Origin: Hyphomonas sp.
GTDB taxonomy: Bacteria; Pseudomonadota; Alphaproteobacteria; Caulobacterales; Hyphomonadaceae
Reading direction: 5' to 3'
Length of the DNA: 6,203 bases
NCBI GenBank assembly: GCA_029287305.1
Contig: JARFRJ010000167.1
Coordinates: 1-6,203, forward strand
Shown one piece after another: positions 6,019-6,203 of the stretch; position 1 is the first letter of the stretch, and each line of letters starts with the position of its first letter. Position numbers and translations under genes: made by a program. The notes below the pieces were generated by a model. It was not told the DNA's origin. It saw nothing but the letters and a program-made list of their open reading frames with translations, and ran no database searches.

Positions 6019-6203
6019 GGATAAACAGGGTTAAGGCCAGCCGCAGAACTGAAACAGTGCTGAAACCCGATATCATCTGCATTCATATAATCAGCCACGC
6101 GATAGGGTTCATCTGTCGCCAGAAGTACCAGTCCAGCCTTGCTTAAGTCCTGATATTCTGACAAATCACCGTCTTGTGCATATAAATCATCCAGACGCTG
6201 GCC
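6015..6203 (-). CDS. C-terminal part of an unrecognised protein (runs off the window)
   Basis: From base 6203 leftwards the minus strand is open for 62 codons and ends at TAA (6015-6017); the start lies outside the window. The visible tail is acidic at first (RLDDLYAQDGDLSEYQDL), then has a hydrophobic strand AGLVLLATDEPYRVADYM and ends in CFSSAAGLNPVYP. The composition looks like a soluble globular domain, and the reading frame converges neatly on the preceding gene with stop codons overlapping by two bases, which supports it being real. I do not recognise the family from this fragment. There is no terminator-like hairpin at its 3' end. Confidence 0.6.
   Translation of the reverse strand, partial: GQRLDDLYAQDGDLSEYQDLSKAGLVLLATDEPYRVADYMNADDIGFQHCFSSAAGLNPVYP

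Overview
The window looks like ordinary bacterial chromosome, most likely from an alphaproteobacterium. The evidence is the close match of RluA, chorismate synthase and PdxH to proteobacterial forms, the DUF4345-type membrane protein, and pdxH and aroC lying near each other. Base composition is mixed, neither strongly AT- nor GC-rich. I see no mobile element, CRISPR array, tRNA, rRNA or phage gene. The genus cannot be fixed from the sequence.

Layout. Positions 1-132 hold a strong intrinsic terminator (44-76) closing an unseen upstream gene, then a short leader. Three plus-strand genes follow: an RluA-type pseudouridine synthase (133-849), a class I SAM-dependent methyltransferase with a long family-specific N-terminal region (886-1956), and a membrane fatty acid hydroxylase/sterol desaturase superfamily protein (1967-2794). 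The last two are 10 bases apart and are probably co-transcribed. They converge on a minus-strand pair, an aldo/keto reductase (4877-3939) followed by aroC, chorismate synthase (3890-2805). Only 18 bases separate the reductase start from the divergent pdxH (4896-5555). A small DUF4345-like membrane protein (5584-6018) follows pdxH behind a near-perfect Shine-Dalgarno. The window ends in the C-terminal part of an unrecognised minus-strand gene (6015-6203), whose stop codon overlaps that of the DUF4345 gene.

Function. Most of the content is housekeeping: rRNA/tRNA pseudouridylation, the last step of chorismate synthesis and pyridoxal phosphate synthesis. The less ordinary parts are the methyltransferase plus membrane hydroxylase pair, which may modify a lipid or other hydrophobic substrate, and the reductase divergent from pdxH, which may act on a B6 vitamer. 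Both are hypotheses from gene neighbourhood. I found no clear evidence of a wholly new system.
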